A DNA stretch of 64,000 bases from Streptomyces sp. NBC_00236 (GCF_036195045.1 NZ_CP108100.1:3534001-3598000); one strand, 5' to 3'; shown: positions 7,156 to 15,965, numbered from the stretch's first letter. Numbers and translations are program-made. The notes: generated by a model not told the origin, from the sequence alone.

Positions 7156-7818
7156 TCAGCCACGAGAGCCACCCAGCTCTCCCTCCCAGCGGCGGTACAG
7201 CTGGTGCGGCACCCCTGCCGCGTCCAGCACCCGCCCCGCGACGAAATCCACCAGATCCTGGATGTGCGTCGCCCCCGCGTAGAACGCCGGAGAGGCGGGC
7301 AGCACGACCGCGCCCGCCTCGTCCAGGGCCACCATGTGCCGCAGCGTCTGGCCGTTCAGCGGCGTCTCGCGCACCGCGACGACCAGCTTCCGCCGCTCCT
7401 TGAGCGTCACGCTCGCGGCCCGCTGCAGCAGGTCCTTCGAGAGCCCGAGCGCCACCCCGGCCACGCAGGCCGTCGACGCGGGCACGATCAGCATCCCCTT
7501 CGCCGGGTACGACCCCGAGGACGGCCCCGCGGCCAGATCGCCGGCCGCCCAGTGCCGTACGCCGGACACGTCCACGTCGAAGGTGTGCGGCTTCCCGTCC
7601 GCCCCCCGCGCCAGCCAGCCGGCCAGGTCCTCCCGCCAGTGCGCGTCGCGGAACGCGATCCCGGTCTCGTCCAGCAGCGTGAGGCGCGAGGCCCGGCTCA
7701 CCACCAGATCGACGCTCTCCCCCGCGGCCAGCAGGCCGCGCAGCACGGAGGCGGCGAATGGGGTGCCCGAAGCGCCTGAAACCCCGACAATCCAAGGCTT
7801 TCGCTGCTGCTGACTCAC
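7156..7818 (-). CDS. mqnM: UbiX-type flavin prenyltransferase of the menaquinone pathway
   Basis: The 220-aa protein has the UbiX FMN-binding start GVSGASGTPFAA and the C-terminal signature VPASTACVAGVALGLSKDLL...LKERRKLVVAVRETPLN. UbiX proteins make prenylated FMN, the cofactor that UbiD-type decarboxylases need. The UbiD partner is two genes away (8904-10361). GTG 7818 is chosen because AGGA sits 5 bases upstream and the protein then starts just before the conserved KPWIVGVSGASG. Upstream in-frame codons exist to 7857. The symbol mqnM follows usage for the UbiX homologue of the futalosine pathway. Confidence 0.88.
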   Translation of the reverse strand: MSQQQRKPWIVGVSGASGTPFAASVLRGLLAAGESVDLVVSRASRLTLLDETGIAFRDAHWREDLAGWLARGADGKPHTFDVDVSGVRHWAAGDLAAGPSSGSYPAKGMLIVPASTACVAGVALGLSKDLLQRAASVTLKERRKLVVAVRETPLNGQTLRHMVALDEAGAVVLPASPAFYAGATHIQDLVDFVAGRVLDAAGVPHQLYRRWEGELGGSRG

Positions 7819-7900
7819 TGAAGTCCTGGAATCCACACCCCCGAGCCTATCCGGCACCCCGGTCCGGCGATGTGTCAGGAGTTCGAGGCCCTGACGGGTA

Positions 7901-8806
7901 CTACACCGTTAGGCCGCGCACCAGCAGGTCCAGCAGCGCGCACGCGAAGAGTGCGATCCCGATGAAGCCGTTGACCTGGAAGAACGCCCGGTTCAGCCGG
8001 GAGAGGTCGTGCGGCCGCACCACCCGGTGCTCGTACACGAAGGCCACGGCGACGATCACCATGCCCACCCAGTAGAAGAGCCCGGCCTCCGTGGCCAGTC
8101 CGAACCAGGCCAGCAGGCCCGTCGTCACCACGTGACAGACGCGCGCGCCCCACAGCGCCGCCGGGACACCGAAGCGCGCCGGGACGGACAGCACCCCGTG
8201 GGCGCGGTCGGCCTGGACGTCCTGGCAGGCGAAGATCAGGTCGAAGCCGCCGATCCAGACACCGACGGCGAGGCCCAGGATCACCGCGTCCCACGACCAG
8301 CTGCCCGCCACCGCAAGCCAGGCGCCGACGGGCCCGATGGCCTGGGCGAGGCCCAGGATCGCGTGCGGGTAGTTCGTGAACCGCTTGCCGTACGGGTAGA
8401 CGACCATCGGGATCACGGCGACCGGCGCCAGCACCAGACAGAGCGGGTTCAGCAGGGCCGCCGCCCCGAGGAACACGACGACGGCGACGAGCGCGCCGGT
8501 CCACGCCGACTTCACCGACACCGCGCCGGTCACCAGCTCACGCCCGGCGGTGCGCGGGTTACGGGCGTCGATCTCGCGGTCGATGATCCGGTTCGCGGCC
8601 ATGGCGAACGTGCGCAGTCCGACCATCGCGACGGTGACGAGCAGCAGCGTCACCCACTGGACCGACCCGTCATCCAGGAACATCGCGGTCAGCGCGGCGA
8701 TGTAGGCGAAGGGCAGCGCGAAGACCGAGTGCTCGATCATCACGAGCCGCAGGAACGCGCGGGACTTCCCGCGGGGTTGCGGCACAGCGGCGGCCGAGGC
8801 GCTCAC
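7901..8806 (-). CDS. mqnP: Menaquinone biosynthesis prenyltransferase MqnP (UbiA family)
   Basis: The 301-aa integral membrane protein has both Asp-rich UbiA motifs, NRIIDREID (about 72-80) and DLIFACQDVQADR (about 190-202), and several hydrophobic helices. MqnP attaches the polyprenyl chain to the naphthoate-type ring in the late futalosine pathway. The GTG start at 8806 overlaps the stop of the 34-codon micro-ORF by a GTGA and has GGAAGGG upstream, so translation is probably coupled to the UbiD-type gene and the micro-ORF. Confidence 0.93.
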   Translation of the reverse strand: MSASAAAVPQPRGKSRAFLRLVMIEHSVFALPFAYIAALTAMFLDDGSVQWVTLLLVTVAMVGLRTFAMAANRIIDREIDARNPRTAGRELVTGAVSVKSAWTGALVAVVVFLGAAALLNPLCLVLAPVAVIPMVVYPYGKRFTNYPHAILGLAQAIGPVGAWLAVAGSWSWDAVILGLAVGVWIGGFDLIFACQDVQADRAHGVLSVPARFGVPAALWGARVCHVVTTGLLAWFGLATEAGLFYWVGMVIVAVAFVYEHRVVRPHDLSRLNRAFFQVNGFIGIALFACALLDLLVRGLTV

Positions 8807-8907
8807 AGGCCGTATCCCTTCCGGCGGCGATCGGCCGGCTCACCTCCGCAGCGGCGGAGAATCCCCGCCACCGCTGTGTCTTCTTCCAGCATCAGCCTGG
8901 CCGTCAC
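8803..8907 (-). CDS. 34-aa micro-ORF coupled between the UbiD-type gene and mqnP
   Basis: A GTG at 8907 overlaps the UbiD-type stop codon (GTGA) and the frame ends in a TGA that overlaps the mqnP GTG in the same way. The peptide starts TARLMLEEDTAVAGILRRC and ends DRRRKGYGL. Its last codons and preceding bases resemble the 3' end of the UbiD-type gene (GGAAGGATACGG-CTGTGA pattern), so it may have arisen by a small tandem duplication. It bridges the spacer in the operon and may mainly serve ribosome hand-over. Whether the peptide has a function is unknown. Confidence 0.45.
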   Translation of the reverse strand: MTARLMLEEDTAVAGILRRCGGEPADRRRKGYGL

Positions 8908-10361
8908 AGTCCGTATTCCTTCCAGCGCCGCGTCACCCGATCGGCTGTCTCCGGGTCGGACTCGACCATGTCCGGCCAGCCCCCGTCCCGGGTGTAGCCC
9001 TCCTCGGGCCACTTCTTCGTCGCGTCGATGCCCGCTTTGCCGCCCCAGAACTGCTGGTACGAGGCGTGGTCGAGGTGATCGACCGGTCCCTCGGCGACGG
9101 TGAGGTCACGTGCGTAGTCGGTGTTGCCCAGCGCCCGCCAGGACACCTCGTGCAGATCGTGGACGTCGCAGTCGGAGTCCACGACGACGATCAGCTTCGT
9201 CAGCGACATCATGTGCGCACCCCAGATCGCGCTCATCACCTTCTGGGCGTGCTTGGGGTACTTCTTGTCGATCGAGACGATCGCACAGTTGTGGAAACCA
9301 CCGGACTCGGGCAGGTGGTAGTCCACGATGTCCGGCACGATGATCTTGAGCAGCGGCAGGAAGAACCGCTCGGTGGCCCGCCCCAGCGGACCGTCCTCGG
9401 TCGGCGGCCGGCCGACGACGATGGACTGGAGCAGCGGCCGCTTGCGCATGGTGACGCAGTCGATGGTCAGTGCGGGGAACGGTTCCTGCGGCGTGTAGAA
9501 GCCGGTGTGGTCGCCGAACGGCCCCTCGGGGAGCATCTGGCCGGGCTCCAGCCAGCCTTCGATGACGACCTCGGCGTTGGCCGGGACCTGGAGCGGCACG
9601 GTCTTGCAGTCGACCATCTCGATGCGCTTGCCCTGGATGAACCCGGCGAAGAGGTACTCGTCGATGTCCCCGGGCAGCGGGGCGGTGGAGGCGTACGTGA
9701 CCGCGGGCGGTGCGCCGAAGGCGATGGCGACCGGCAGCCGCTCGCCGCGCTTGGCGGCGACCTGGTAGTGGTTGCGGCTGTCCTTGTGGATCTGCCAGTG
9801 CATGCCGATGGTGCGGCGGTCGTGGCGCTGGAGGCGGTAGAGCCCCAGGTTCCGGACGCCGGTCTCGGGGTGCTTGGTGTGGGTGAGCCCCAGGTTGAAG
9901 AAGGAGCCGCCGTCCTTGGGCCAGGTGAACAGCGCGGGCAGCCGGTCCAGGTCCACGTCGTCGCCCGTGAGGACGACCTCCTGGACGGGGGCGTTCTCGG
10001 ACTTCACCTTCTTCGGCGGTACGTGCACCATCGTGCCGAGCTTGCCGAAGGCCTCCCGGACGCCGACGAAGCCGTGCGGCAGTTCGGGCTTGAGCAGTCC
10101 GCCGATCTTGTCGCTGATGTCGGCGTAGGACTTCAGCCCGAGGGCCTTGAGGAGGCGCTTGTCGGTGCCGAAGACGTTCATGGCCAGGGGCATGGATGAG
10201 CCCTTGACGTTCTCGAAGAGCAGCGCGGGCCCGCCGGCCTTGTTCACCCGGTCGACGATCTCACCGACCTCCAGGTAGGGGTCGACCTCGGCCTTGATGC
10301 GCTTGAGCTCGCCCTCGCGCTCCAGGGCCCGGAGGAGGGAACGAAGATCGTCGTAAGCCAT
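8904..10361 (-). CDS. mqnL: UbiD-type decarboxylase of the menaquinone pathway
   Basis: The 485-aa protein matches the UbiD family throughout: LRSLLRALEREGELKRI at the start, LYRLQRHDRRTIGMHWQIHKDSRNHY, and the prenyl-FMN/metal region EGPFGDHTGFYTPQ with the conserved E-x-P-x-G-E/D-H-T-G pattern. UbiD enzymes decarboxylate aromatic acids using prenylated FMN made by UbiX, which is encoded at 7156-7818. In the futalosine pathway this acts on the dihydroxynaphthoate intermediate. It is the first gene of the minus-strand set UbiD type, micro-ORF, mqnP. Confidence 0.92.
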   Translation of the reverse strand: MAYDDLRSLLRALEREGELKRIKAEVDPYLEVGEIVDRVNKAGGPALLFENVKGSSMPLAMNVFGTDKRLLKALGLKSYADISDKIGGLLKPELPHGFVGVREAFGKLGTMVHVPPKKVKSENAPVQEVVLTGDDVDLDRLPALFTWPKDGGSFFNLGLTHTKHPETGVRNLGLYRLQRHDRRTIGMHWQIHKDSRNHYQVAAKRGERLPVAIAFGAPPAVTYASTAPLPGDIDEYLFAGFIQGKRIEMVDCKTVPLQVPANAEVVIEGWLEPGQMLPEGPFGDHTGFYTPQEPFPALTIDCVTMRKRPLLQSIVVGRPPTEDGPLGRATERFFLPLLKIIVPDIVDYHLPESGGFHNCAIVSIDKKYPKHAQKVMSAIWGAHMMSLTKLIVVVDSDCDVHDLHEVSWRALGNTDYARDLTVAEGPVDHLDHASYQQFWGGKAGIDATKKWPEEGYTRDGGWPDMVESDPETADRVTRRWKEYGL

Positions 10362-10414
10362 GCCGTCCAGTCTGACATCCCGCCTGCCGTCGGCTGCCGG
10401 GGCTCCCCCGCGTC

Positions 10415-10454
10415 GGCGCCACCTCTCCGCGGTGTCCTGCGGAGAGGTGGCGCC
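10415..10454. terminator. Intrinsic terminator downstream of the LPMO gene
   Basis: A perfect 16-bp stem (GGCGCCACCTCTCCGC with its complement) and an 8-base loop lie 30 bases past the LPMO stop on the minus strand and upstream of the UbiD-type gene. Confidence 0.85.
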
Positions 10455-10484
10455 GGCTGCGGGGCCGGGCAGGTGCGACGGACG

Positions 10485-11201
10485 TCAGCAGGCGCCGAGG
10501 TCCTTCCAGACGCCCCAGTCGCCGGTGGTGCCGGGCCGCTCGCCCTGCGTCCACCACTTGGCCTGCCAGGTGTGGTCGTTCAGGGAGGTGGTGTCCCCGG
10601 CGTTGTAGACGCGTCCGGCGTCCCAGGCCGATGCCGCGCAGTCGCCCGGGTCCGGATCGCCGGGGTCGCCCGGGTCGGTGCCGCCGCCACCGATGTTCAC
10701 GTCGATGCAGGCGTAGAAGGCGTTTGACGTGTCGGCGACGTTCCAGACCGCGAGGACCTTCTGCTTGCCCGAGATGGACCCGAAGTTCACGTTGTGGGTC
10801 ACTGTGGCGCCGGGCTGGGCACCGCCGTCGTTGAACTCGGCCACCTTCGTGCCGCCGACGTAGTACTGCCAGGTGCTCGTGGCGTGCCGGGCGGTCAGCG
10901 TCCAGGAGAAGTTGGCCGAACCGGCGACCGGGGTGACCTTCCAGCCCTTGCTGTCGTCGTCGAGCTCGGCGAACTGGGAATTTCCGCCGCTGCAGCTCCG
11001 CAGGCCCTTCGGGCCCTCGACGCTCTGCGGTTCGTACTTGATCTGACCACAGGGGACGGTGCCCGCGGCGCACTGGGCCTGGCGGCTCGGAGGTGAGGAG
11101 ATGTAGCCGTGCGCACTCGCTGTGGTGGCGGGCAGGGCCACCGCGATGAGGGGGGCGACCGCCGCACCGATCACGAGAGCCAGTTTTCGCTTGGCGTTCA
11201 T
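10485..11201 (-). CDS. Secreted AA10 lytic polysaccharide monooxygenase with C-terminal CBM5/12 module
   Basis: The 238-aa preprotein has a signal peptide (residues 1-30, ending ATTASA). Cleavage leaves His31 as residue 1 of the mature protein (HGYISSPPSRQ). With His106 (TARHATSTW) this forms the copper histidine brace of AA10 LPMOs, which oxidatively cut chitin or cellulose outside the cell. A Gly/Pro/Asp linker (about 185-195) leads to a short aromatic-rich carbohydrate-binding module (AWDAGRVYNAGD...WWTQGE) of the CBM5/12 type. The ATG at 11201 has GGAG 5 bases upstream. A DasR-type operator lies about 190 bases upstream, so control by N-acetylglucosamine is expected and chitin is the likelier substrate. 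Confidence 0.92.
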   Translation of the reverse strand: MNAKRKLALVIGAAVAPLIAVALPATTASAHGYISSPPSRQAQCAAGTVPCGQIKYEPQSVEGPKGLRSCSGGNSQFAELDDDSKGWKVTPVAGSANFSWTLTARHATSTWQYYVGGTKVAEFNDGGAQPGATVTHNVNFGSISGKQKVLAVWNVADTSNAFYACIDVNIGGGGTDPGDPGDPDPGDCAASAWDAGRVYNAGDTTSLNDHTWQAKWWTQGERPGTTGDWGVWKDLGAC

Positions 11202-11390
11202 GCCAACTCCTTCGCTGAAGGGGCTGCCGAAGGCAACGGCAGCATCAGGACGCGCCCGCACCGGCGTGGTCCCGTGGCGTGATGCGTACCGGGCACGGTG
11301 AACACACGGGTGCGGCCGGTGGCGAGGGGGGCGCCGCCCCGCAGACCCTTCGCGCGCCGCCGGCCACGCACTGTCGACCGGGGCTCACCT

Positions 11391-11406
11391 TTAGGTCTAG
11401 ACCATA
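11391..11406. promoter_or_regulatory. DasR-responsive element (dre) upstream of the LPMO gene
   Basis: TTAGGTCTAGACCATA contains the perfect palindrome GGTCTAGACC (11394-11403), the core of the DasR operator (consensus ACTGGTCTAGACCACT). DasR is the GntR-family repressor of chitin and N-acetylglucosamine genes in Streptomyces. The site fits control of the minus-strand LPMO. The rest of 11202-11768 holds a tandem repeat and no gene. Confidence 0.85.
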
Positions 11407-11581
11407 CTCGGGACGGGGTCTCCGTCAAGAGAACGCACCACCCGGAATCACTCCGTCGCACTCGCGGCGATCCGCCAACAACGCCCTTGCTTCATGCGGG
11501 AGTTGACGGCCACCTGTGCAGTCGGGCCGCGCGGGAGGCGCGATGAGTCCCTTCGGGGAGAAGAGCGGGGAATGGGCCGTG

Positions 11582-11671
11582 CCCCGGACAGCCGCCGCAC
11601 GGTCACGGCCGGACAGACCTGTCCCCGGACAGCCGCCGCACGGTCACGGCCGGACAGACCTGTCCCCGGAC
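11582..11671. repeat. 41-bp tandem repeat, two full copies plus a partial one
   Basis: Units at 11582-11622 and 11623-11663 appear identical, and the first 8 bases of a third follow. Each unit holds GGACAG-AC-CTGTCC, a near-perfect dyad, so the array forms repeated hairpins. It lies about 100 bases upstream of the 11769 gene, in a region without coding signal. Confidence 0.75.
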
Positions 11672-11768
11672 CCGCTCCCCCGAGGACGTAACGGACACCC
11701 GCTACTCTGGGCGCGTCACCGGGGCGGGGCGTCGCCCCGCCAACTCTCCTCGGGGGGACCTCTCCACC

Positions 11769-12164
11769 ATGCTCCGGGCCCTGATCTATCTCCTGCCTCT
11801 GGCGCTGACGATCTACGCGTTCATCGACTGCCTGAACACCCCGGAGGACGAGGCCAAGCACCTGCCGAAGGTCGCCTGGGTCTTCATCATCCTGCTGTTC
11901 TGGATCGTCGGCCCGATCGTGTGGCTGGCCGCGGGCAAGCTGCGCCAGGTGCCCGACGGGGGCCGTACGCCGTCCGAATGGCACCGCAACCACCGTCAGC
12001 AGTGGGTGGCCCCCGACGACAACCCCGACTTCCTGAAGTCGCTCAAGGACGAGAACGAGAAGGACGAGGCCGTCCTCAAGGACTGGGAGGCGGACCTGCG
12101 CCGCCGCGAGGACGAGCTCAAGCGGCGGGAGAGCGGGCCGGAGTCGACCCCGCCCGCTTCCTGA
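11769..12164 (+). CDS. PLDc_N-type two-helix membrane protein with charged C-terminal tail
   Basis: The 131-aa protein starts with two hydrophobic helices (about 2-20 and 32-55) around a short loop, FIDCLNTPEDEAKHLPKVAWV, which fits the phospholipase D-nuclease N-terminal (PLDc_N) family found as small membrane proteins in actinobacteria. The tail from about 90 is strongly charged and predicted to be helical or coiled coil (KDENEKDEAVLKDWEADLRRREDELKRRE). No phospholipase domain is present, and function is unknown. A G-rich ribosome site precedes the ATG. It is monocistronic between the tandem repeat and the NTPase gene. Confidence 0.75.
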   Translation: MLRALIYLLPLALTIYAFIDCLNTPEDEAKHLPKVAWVFIILLFWIVGPIVWLAAGKLRQVPDGGRTPSEWHRNHRQQWVAPDDNPDFLKSLKDENEKDEAVLKDWEADLRRREDELKRRESGPESTPPAS

Positions 12165-12288
12165 TCCCGGGCACACCGCAGCGCCCGATCGCGATCGTTC
12201 GAAAATCTTCACCCCCCTCCAACACCCGGCCGATATCCTGGTGTTGACGGAGTGACAGATCAGGGCGGGCGGCGGCGCTGGGGGTGCT

Positions 12289-14394
12289 GTGGAGCGAGAC
12301 CTGTACGGGCGCGAGGCAATTTTCGGTGACGACGGACTCGCGGCGCGCCTGACCGGTCTCACCCCGCACGGTTCGCGGCGGGTCAGCTGTGAACACGGTG
12401 ACGACCCGCCCGTCGCGGTGCTGACCGGCGGCCGGGGCATGGGCAAGACGGCCGTGCTCAAGCAACTGCGCAGCCTGTACCGGGAGATCACCCCGGTCGC
12501 CCTGGTGGACTGCGAGGCGGTACGGCCGCCCGCGGACCCGGGCCCCGGCTGGACACCCGTGACGGGAGTGCTGCCCGAACTGGCCACCCAGCTCACGGCG
12601 CGGGTGCACGCGGCCCGCCCGGTGCAGTTCCCCCGGCTCAGCCTGGGTCTGGTGGCGGTGGCCTCGGTGTCCTGGCGGCGGGAGGACGAGTCACGGGCCC
12701 AGCGCGACCTCCAGTCGCTCGGGCCGGTACTGGCGACGCTCGACACCCGGGCCGACACCGCGACGGGCTGGGTCACCAAGGTCCTGACGAAGCTCGCGGC
12801 CGGGGCGTTCGACTCGATGGCGCCGATGGCCGGCATGGTCGCCGAGGCGACCGTGGAGACGGTGCTGGAGGAGACGTTCAGCCGGTTCCAGCGGCGTTCG
12901 GCGGACTGGTACGGAACGTATCCGCACGCGGGCGGCAACGGGCGCATCGGCCTGCGGCAGTTGGCCGTCGACTTCGAACGCGGCGGCGACCTGCGCCGTC
13001 GCGCCGAGGACCACCTGGTGCTGGCCCTGGTCGAGGACCTGGTCCGGGCCTACCGCGGGATGGCGCGCGGCGCCCGGCGGGGCCGCCCGGTCCTGCTCCT
13101 CGACAACGCCCACACCCCGCTGGGCCGGCAGCTCGTCGAACCCCTGCTGCGGCAGCGCGCGGGCGGGGTGCGGGACCAGATCGCCGTGTTCGCGTCCTCG
13201 CGCATCCATGACCACGCGGGCCTGAGCCACGCGGTGCGCCGACGGCTGCCCGAGGTGGCGCACGCCTCGCACTGGGTACGGGGCACCGAGGTGACGTCCG
13301 GGATCCTGGCCGTCGGCCTCACCCCGCTGGACGCCGGACATGTGCGCTCCGCGCTCGACCGGCACGATCCGCACGGTCGCACCCCGGCCGGGCTGGCGCG
13401 CGGGGTCCACCGGCTCACGGGCGGCCGGCCGCTGGGGGTGGCCCTGCTGGCCCAGGCGGCGGGCGAGTCGCCGGACCCGGGCGGCCTGGTGCCGGGGTCG
13501 CTGCTGGAGCGCACGGTGGAGCTGCGGGAGGACCGGCCGCCGGTCCGGGTGGCCGACGAACTGCTGGAACGGCTGCTGCCCGGACAGCGCCCGGACGTGC
13601 TGAGCGTGCTGGCCGCCGCGCACGGCGAGGACTCGGCGCGGCTGCTGGCCACGACCCGGCTGCGCGGGGAGTCCCTGGACGGCGACGTGGCGCTGCGGGT
13701 GCGGGACGCGCTGCGGTCGGAGGACTGGCCGGTGGGGCCGGAGCACTTCGTCGCCGATCCGCTACTGCGGTCGCTGCTGCTGCACCGGCTGCGCTTCCAG
13801 GACGACGACCCGCCGTACTACGCGGTGTGGCGCGCGGTGCACGAGACGCTGCGGTCGGCGTACGCCGCCGGGGGCAGCTGCCCGAGCGAACCGCACCGGC
13901 TGCACCAGGAGCTGGTGCTGGGCGCGGCGGAGGACTGCGTGACGCATCTGCGGGTGCAGTTCGCCCGGCCCGACGTGCTGAGCTGGCTCGACGCGCTGCG
14001 TTTCATCGCCTCGGCCCCCTGCCCCCGCCCGCCCGGCAGCACCGGCCCCGATCCGCGGCGGGCCGTCGCGCTGGGTCGGGCGACCGCCTCCGACGAGGAA
14101 CGGGACGCGCTCGCCGGGCTCGACGAACGGGCCGCCGAACTCCAGTTGCAGCTGCGGCGGCTGCTCCACGCCGTCTGGCTGCTGTCCGATCCGCTGGCCC
14201 TGCCCGACGAAGAGGTGATCGACAAGATGGCGCACGAGCTGCGGCAGCTGTCCGGCAGGCATCCCACCGGGCACGCGGTGCTCTGGGACGCGGCGACGCA
14301 CTGGCCGCGCGACCTGCGGGACTGGCGGGCGCTGTCCATGCCGCCGGGCGCAGCCGTGCCCGCCCGTCCGGGGGAGGGTGGTCCGGATGCGTAA
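12289..14394 (+). CDS. Large P-loop NTPase, possibly STAND-like, unknown function
   Basis: The 701-aa protein has a Walker A motif GGRGMGKT (47-54) and a Walker B-like hydrophobic strand ending in Asp (RPVLLLDNAHTP), followed by FASSRIHD and helical sequence of the kind seen in AAA/STAND ATPases. No enzyme domain is visible at either end. The stop overlaps the start of the next gene by 8 bases, so the two are probably made together. The next gene encodes a membrane-anchored solute-binding-like protein, suggesting a cytoplasmic NTPase working with an extracellular sensor. This is inference from context. Confidence 0.6.
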   Translation: MERDLYGREAIFGDDGLAARLTGLTPHGSRRVSCEHGDDPPVAVLTGGRGMGKTAVLKQLRSLYREITPVALVDCEAVRPPADPGPGWTPVTGVLPELATQLTARVHAARPVQFPRLSLGLVAVASVSWRREDESRAQRDLQSLGPVLATLDTRADTATGWVTKVLTKLAAGAFDSMAPMAGMVAEATVETVLEETFSRFQRRSADWYGTYPHAGGNGRIGLRQLAVDFERGGDLRRRAEDHLVLALVEDLVRAYRGMARGARRGRPVLLLDNAHTPLGRQLVEPLLRQRAGGVRDQIAVFASSRIHDHAGLSHAVRRRLPEVAHASHWVRGTEVTSGILAVGLTPLDAGHVRSALDRHDPHGRTPAGLARGVHRLTGGRPLGVALLAQAAGESPDPGGLVPGSLLERTVELREDRPPVRVADELLERLLPGQRPDVLSVLAAAHGEDSARLLATTRLRGESLDGDVALRVRDALRSEDWPVGPEHFVADPLLRSLLLHRLRFQDDDPPYYAVWRAVHETLRSAYAAGGSCPSEPHRLHQELVLGAAEDCVTHLRVQFARPDVLSWLDALRFIASAPCPRPPGSTGPDPRRAVALGRATASDEERDALAGLDERAAELQLQLRRLLHAVWLLSDPLALPDEEVIDKMAHELRQLSGRHPTGHAVLWDAATHWPRDLRDWRALSMPPGAAVPARPGEGGPDA

Positions 14395-15952
14395 CCCGCT
14401 GCGGTACCGCCTGTGGTGGACCACCCGGCAGAAGATCATCACCTCGGTTGTCGTGGGCTCCCTGCTGGTCACGGCCGGCTGGTACGGGGCGGACCGGCTG
14501 ACCGAGCCCGCGGACCGGTCCTGCGCGACGGGGGTCTCCCGCCCGCCGGGCAGCGACGAGTGCGTCGGGGTGTCCGGGGACGGCTACGACTTCGGGCAGT
14601 CGCAGCTGACCGCGGTCGCCGCGGCGATCGGCAGGGAGAACAGCTCACTGAAGGCGGGCCGGTACGCGACGGTCGCGCTGCTGCTCCCGCTGACCTCGAC
14701 CGACGCGTCCATGCGGACGAAGGTGCTGCACGAGCTCCAGGGCGCGTTCGCCGCGCAGTACCGGTCCAACCACCGGGCCAACGGGCAGGTCCCGCAGATC
14801 CGGGTGGTGCTCGCCAACACCGGGAGCAACAGCCGGCAGTGGCAGCCCGTGGTGGACCGGCTGCTGAAGATGACGGGGGCCCCGCACCAGCTGCGCGCGG
14901 TGTCCGGGGTGGCCATCAGCAGTCGGCAGAACAAGGACGCGGTGACGGCGCTGACCAAGGCCGGAATTCCGGTCGTGGGCTCCACCATCACCGCCGACGA
15001 CCTCGCGAACGGCCCCGGTGGCGACCCGTTCCCCGGCCTCGCCCGGGTGTCCCCCACCAACCGGGACGAGGCCCGCGCCCTCGCCTCGTTCGGTGAGGTC
15101 GAGGCGGACAAGGCGCTGCTGGTGCAGGACACCCGCAGCGGCGACCACTACACGGACACCCTGAAGTCGGCGTTCAGCACGCTGCTGAAGGGCTCGAAGT
15201 ACGAACCGGAGCTGTTCACCTCGCGGAAGGATCCGTACGACGAGGGGACCACGGCCAACACCTTCGAGCAGATCACCCATCTCATCTGCGACACGGACGC
15301 GGACACGGTGTTCTTCGCCGGACGCCATGTCCAGTTGCGCCAGTTCGTCAACGCGCTGGGCGCGCGCGGCTGTCAGAGCCGCCGCTTCACGGTCCTCACC
15401 GGTGACGAGGGCTCCTATCTGGGCGACGACAAGAAGCTCGACCGCAACGCGCTGCGGCGCAAGGTGACGGTCCGCTACGCCTCGCTGGCGCATCCGGACG
15501 CCTGGCCCGCGGTGGCGGCCGGGAAGAAGCAGCCGACCGGCGGTTCGGCGGAGGACTACCGGGCGTTCACCGATCTGCTGGCCGAGGTGGGGAAGAAGCC
15601 GGTCGGCCCGATCGGGCCGACCGCGCACGACGACCTGACCGACGGCCAGCTGATCATCGCCCATGACGCGATGACGCTGGCGGTGGCGGGGATCCGGCGG
15701 GCGACCACGGACGGGAAGGAGCTGCCGGGCCTGGAGGACGTGGGCGGCCAGTGGCCCCGGGTGAAGGGATCGCTGCGGGTGCGGGGGGCCAGCGGCTGGA
15801 TCTGCCTGGACAACCACGGCAACCCGTACAACAAGGCCGTACCGGTGGTGGAGCTGGCACCGGACCCGCCGCACCAGCGGTTCTCGGCCCTGGCGTGGCC
15901 GGAGGGCGCGCCGCCGAAGGAGCAGTGCCTGCCCCCGTCGTCGGCCCCCTGA
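14387..15952 (+). CDS. Membrane-anchored periplasmic-binding-protein-like (type 1 fold) receptor
   Basis: The 521-aa protein has a basic start, one transmembrane helix (about 17-35, ITSVVVGSLLVTAGWYGA), and an extracellular region that looks like the leucine-binding/ABC substrate-binding type 1 fold (VALLLPLTSTDASM near 85, AVSGVAISSRQNKDAVTALTKAGIPVVGSTIT, ADTVFFAGRHVQLRQFVNAL). There is no lipobox and no adjacent permease or transporter ATPase, so a signalling or scaffold role is more likely than import. ATG 14387 has GGAGG 9 bases upstream; an upstream GTG at 14378 also fits. It is coupled to the NTPase gene. Confidence 0.65.
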   Translation: MRNPLRYRLWWTTRQKIITSVVVGSLLVTAGWYGADRLTEPADRSCATGVSRPPGSDECVGVSGDGYDFGQSQLTAVAAAIGRENSSLKAGRYATVALLLPLTSTDASMRTKVLHELQGAFAAQYRSNHRANGQVPQIRVVLANTGSNSRQWQPVVDRLLKMTGAPHQLRAVSGVAISSRQNKDAVTALTKAGIPVVGSTITADDLANGPGGDPFPGLARVSPTNRDEARALASFGEVEADKALLVQDTRSGDHYTDTLKSAFSTLLKGSKYEPELFTSRKDPYDEGTTANTFEQITHLICDTDADTVFFAGRHVQLRQFVNALGARGCQSRRFTVLTGDEGSYLGDDKKLDRNALRRKVTVRYASLAHPDAWPAVAAGKKQPTGGSAEDYRAFTDLLAEVGKKPVGPIGPTAHDDLTDGQLIIAHDAMTLAVAGIRRATTDGKELPGLEDVGGQWPRVKGSLRVRGASGWICLDNHGNPYNKAVPVVELAPDPPHQRFSALAWPEGAPPKEQCLPPSSAP

Positions 15953-15965
15953 GCCGGGAACGCGG

